64,000 bases of DNA from assembly GCA_037952775.1 (NCBI GenBank), contig JBANAY010000001.1:4526001-4590000 (forward strand), written 5' to 3'. The DNA comes from Clonostachys chloroleuca (taxonomy: Eukaryota; Ascomycota; Sordariomycetes; Hypocreales; Bionectriaceae). Of the stretch, positions 62,321-64,000 are shown piece by piece. Both the position numbers and the translations under genes were made by a program. Positions within the stretch are counted from its first letter, which is position 1. Each line of letters starts with the position of its first letter. Below the pieces are notes generated by a model. The model had not been told where the DNA came from. It saw nothing but the letters and a program-made list of their open reading frames with translations, and ran no database searches.

Positions 62321-63167
62321 CGCTAATCCGGCATGTTTAGTATGTATGTGTTGTGTTGTGGGATCGGTTGTGCCCGTCTCCCCAGAAGGCGAGGGGCAGG
62401 TGCTTGCTGGAGGCCAGTGGAGGGATCCACCGAGCCTCGATCGATCGCCGATGGCGAGCAAGAAAATGGGCAGATGGGCTCGTGTGACCCTGCTCATCCG
62501 TAATTTAGCCCCTTTCGCTCCGCTGTTTTGGCACTTTGTTGAATCAATAACCCGACGCATTTTGCTGCATTAGGCTGGACAAGGGTATATTTAATGTATT
62601 ATGCAGGAACTAGGCCCAACGCTCGCTCGCGGCAGTCTCCGTGGTCCATGGAGCATTCTAGATTTTGCTACACCATGGCGAGTCATTATTTGCGGCAGTG
62701 ATGGCCATTATCGTAAGAGCCGGTCGAATTTCTCTCATGTTTGGTCTTAGTGTCGATGATGATCCTCATAAACACCGTTAACTATATATAAAGTGTTGAC
62801 ACCGGGGTGGGAGAGGAAAATATTCCAGGCGTCGTCGGTTCTCGCTCTTTCGAACTCAACCTTCCCTGTCATAAACTGATTACTCACATTTTACACACTC
62901 CCACATCAATTCCTAACAAGCTTCACTGCGAAAAACTATATCAAAACGAAAATTCAGGCTGTTTCTTATCTAGTAATGGGCTGATAACGCTTGTTGCCTG
63001 CATCACTGTGGCTCGCTAAGTCTTCCAAAAAATTGGAATTGTGAGATGTAGGGGTAGCTGACATCGCGGATTATATAAGCGCGCCTCATTCACTTCCTCC
63101 CAAAATCCGTGAATCTTCAACACTTCGGCAATCGACATGCCGCATCAACAAAGCAATTTACCCAAAG
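62321..63167. promoter_or_regulatory. Divergent region between the histidine kinase and polymerase genes
   Basis: No gene is supported. A strong TATATATAAA-like site at 62783-62792 is not tied to any gene I can see; another TATATAA lies at 63073-63079 before the polymerase gene. Confidence 0.4.
63073..63079 (+). promoter_or_regulatory. TATA box of the polymerase gene
   Basis: TATATAA about 95 bp before the ATG at 63168, as for other TATA-type genes in the window. Confidence 0.4.
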
Positions 63168-64000
63168 ATGGCTGCCTCGACGGGTTCGAATCAAGCAATA
63201 AAGCCGGACTCAAATTTATTCAAATCGTTTGTTGGTGTTGCGGCCATAAAAAAGGGTTATGAGGGCGTGGATCGCGACAAGGTCAGTCACGAAGAGTCAA
63301 CAACAGTTCAGTCCATGCGTGTCAACCACTGAACAATTGGTGCTAGATCGCCAGAACCGTCTACGAAGCCTCCAAAGACTCGTTGTATTTCAATCATCAA
63401 CAAAAGAGAGATGAGGCGTTAACCGAAAAGTGCAACGCGCTGATGGAGAGGAAGCGTCTCCTGGAAGCATCAGATACTACGTCGCAGCTCTTTCATGCCG
63501 ATAAAGTTGTCGCTCGCCTCAAGAATAATCGAGATCTTTCGCAGTCCATCGTCCATATCGATTGCGATGCGTTTTATGCCTCAGTCGAGCAGCGTGATCG
63601 CCCTGACCTGAAAGACGTGCCCTTTGCCGTTGGGGATACCGTTGTCGCGGCTTGCAATTACATCGCCAGAAAGACCGGATGCCGAGCTGGAATGGTAATC
63701 GCGGTCGCCAAAAAAATGTGCCCCAACCTCACAATTGTCAAGCCCAACCATGATCGATATAGGGAGGTGATGGCACAGATTTGTAAGGCAATGCAGAAGT
63801 ATGATCCTGGGTATGAAATCTGCGGCACAGATGAAGCTTATCTGAATATCACGAAGTACTGCAAGGAATTTGACATTAAACCATGGGATGTGGTCGAGAG
63901 TCTGCGTAAGGATATTAGGCATGAGACTGGTATCGCAGTTGCTGCAGGCATCGCAGCCAATATCCAACTCGCAAAAATTAGTTCCACGTTCATCAAACCA
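63168..64000 (+). CDS. DinB/Pol kappa-like Y-family DNA polymerase, divergent, cut by the right edge
   Basis: The 5' part of a Y-family translesion polymerase; 256 residues are visible. Exon 1 is 63168-63281 and exon 2 starts at 63347 and runs off the edge in frame. The N terminus KKGYEGVDRDKIARTVYEASKDS matches the Pol kappa N-clasp. The palm has DCDAFYASVE with the catalytic Asp and steric-gate Tyr region, and TDEAYLNIT with the second Asp and Glu; so the catalytic acids are kept. However, conserved contacts deviate: the usual STSNYxARxFGVR is AACNYIARKTGCR, and the SDxNKP loop after LAKI is STFIKP. These proteins bypass DNA damage in the nucleus. It may be a diverged paralog; a standard copy could lie elsewhere in the genome. 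Confidence 0.85.

Noticed and set aside
63183..63192. GGTTCGAATC resembling a tRNA B box
   Set aside because: It is inside the polymerase first exon and has no A box or cloverleaf upstream.
1..64000. CRISPR arrays, prokaryotic operons, integrated virus or complete transposon
   Set aside because: Eukaryotic gene structure throughout; I found no regularly spaced repeats, reverse transcriptase, transposase or capsid-like motifs.

Overview
The window looks like part of a chromosome of a filamentous ascomycete, most likely a Sordariomycete (perhaps Hypocreales). Genes are monocistronic on both strands, with short GT-AG introns of about 50-80 nt, CTAAC/CTGAC-type branch points and TATA boxes about 90-160 bp upstream of several starts. 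The families are typically fungal: a SAT4/rhodopsin-type membrane protein, NmrA-like reductases, a NACHT-ankyrin NLR, kinesin-light-chain TPR proteins, a DUF3638 giant protein and a hybrid histidine kinase. The genus assignment is an impression from protein style, not a search.

Layout. 0.4-8.5 kb: two NmrA-like oxidoreductases, a seven-helix SAT4-type protein and a small secreted, probably GPI-anchored protein. 10-12.8 kb: a divergent pair encoding the two halves of plant Tm-1 (a Tm-1-like/UPF0261 ATP-binding protein and a TIM-barrel protein). 14.1-16.6 kb: histone H2A.Z and a Cys-rich basic nuclear-type protein. 16.6-22.8 kb: a 6.2 kb stretch without a convincing gene. 22.8-28.1 kb: a cytochrome P450 and a secreted L-amino-acid-oxidase-like flavoenzyme. 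31-34.7 kb: a small unknown beta-rich protein and, divergent from it, an astacin-like zinc protease fused to three H-type lectin modules. 35.8-55.8 kb: a small unknown protein, an intact NACHT NLR of 1,375 residues, a SnoaL-like protein, a kinesin-light-chain TPR protein broken by a frameshift, and a DUF3638 giant gene broken at several places. 58-64 kb: a secreted SMP-30-like beta-propeller, a GAF hybrid histidine kinase and the 5' part of a divergent DinB/Pol kappa-like polymerase that runs off the right edge.

How they may work together. The 26-56 kb part reads as an accessory region for interaction or self/non-self functions: a secreted oxidase, a protease-lectin fusion, an NLR, and repeat or giant proteins in decayed form next to it. 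This grouping is inference from neighbourhood only. The housekeeping anchors are H2A.Z and perhaps the Cys-rich protein and the histidine kinase.

Sequence quality matters here. Four genes have reading-frame breaks. Several sit in runs of G or C, where one base would restore a family-like frame, so base-calling error is a serious alternative to real decay. The in-frame TGA and the non-homopolymer shifts in the DUF3638 and TPR genes are better candidates for real lesions.
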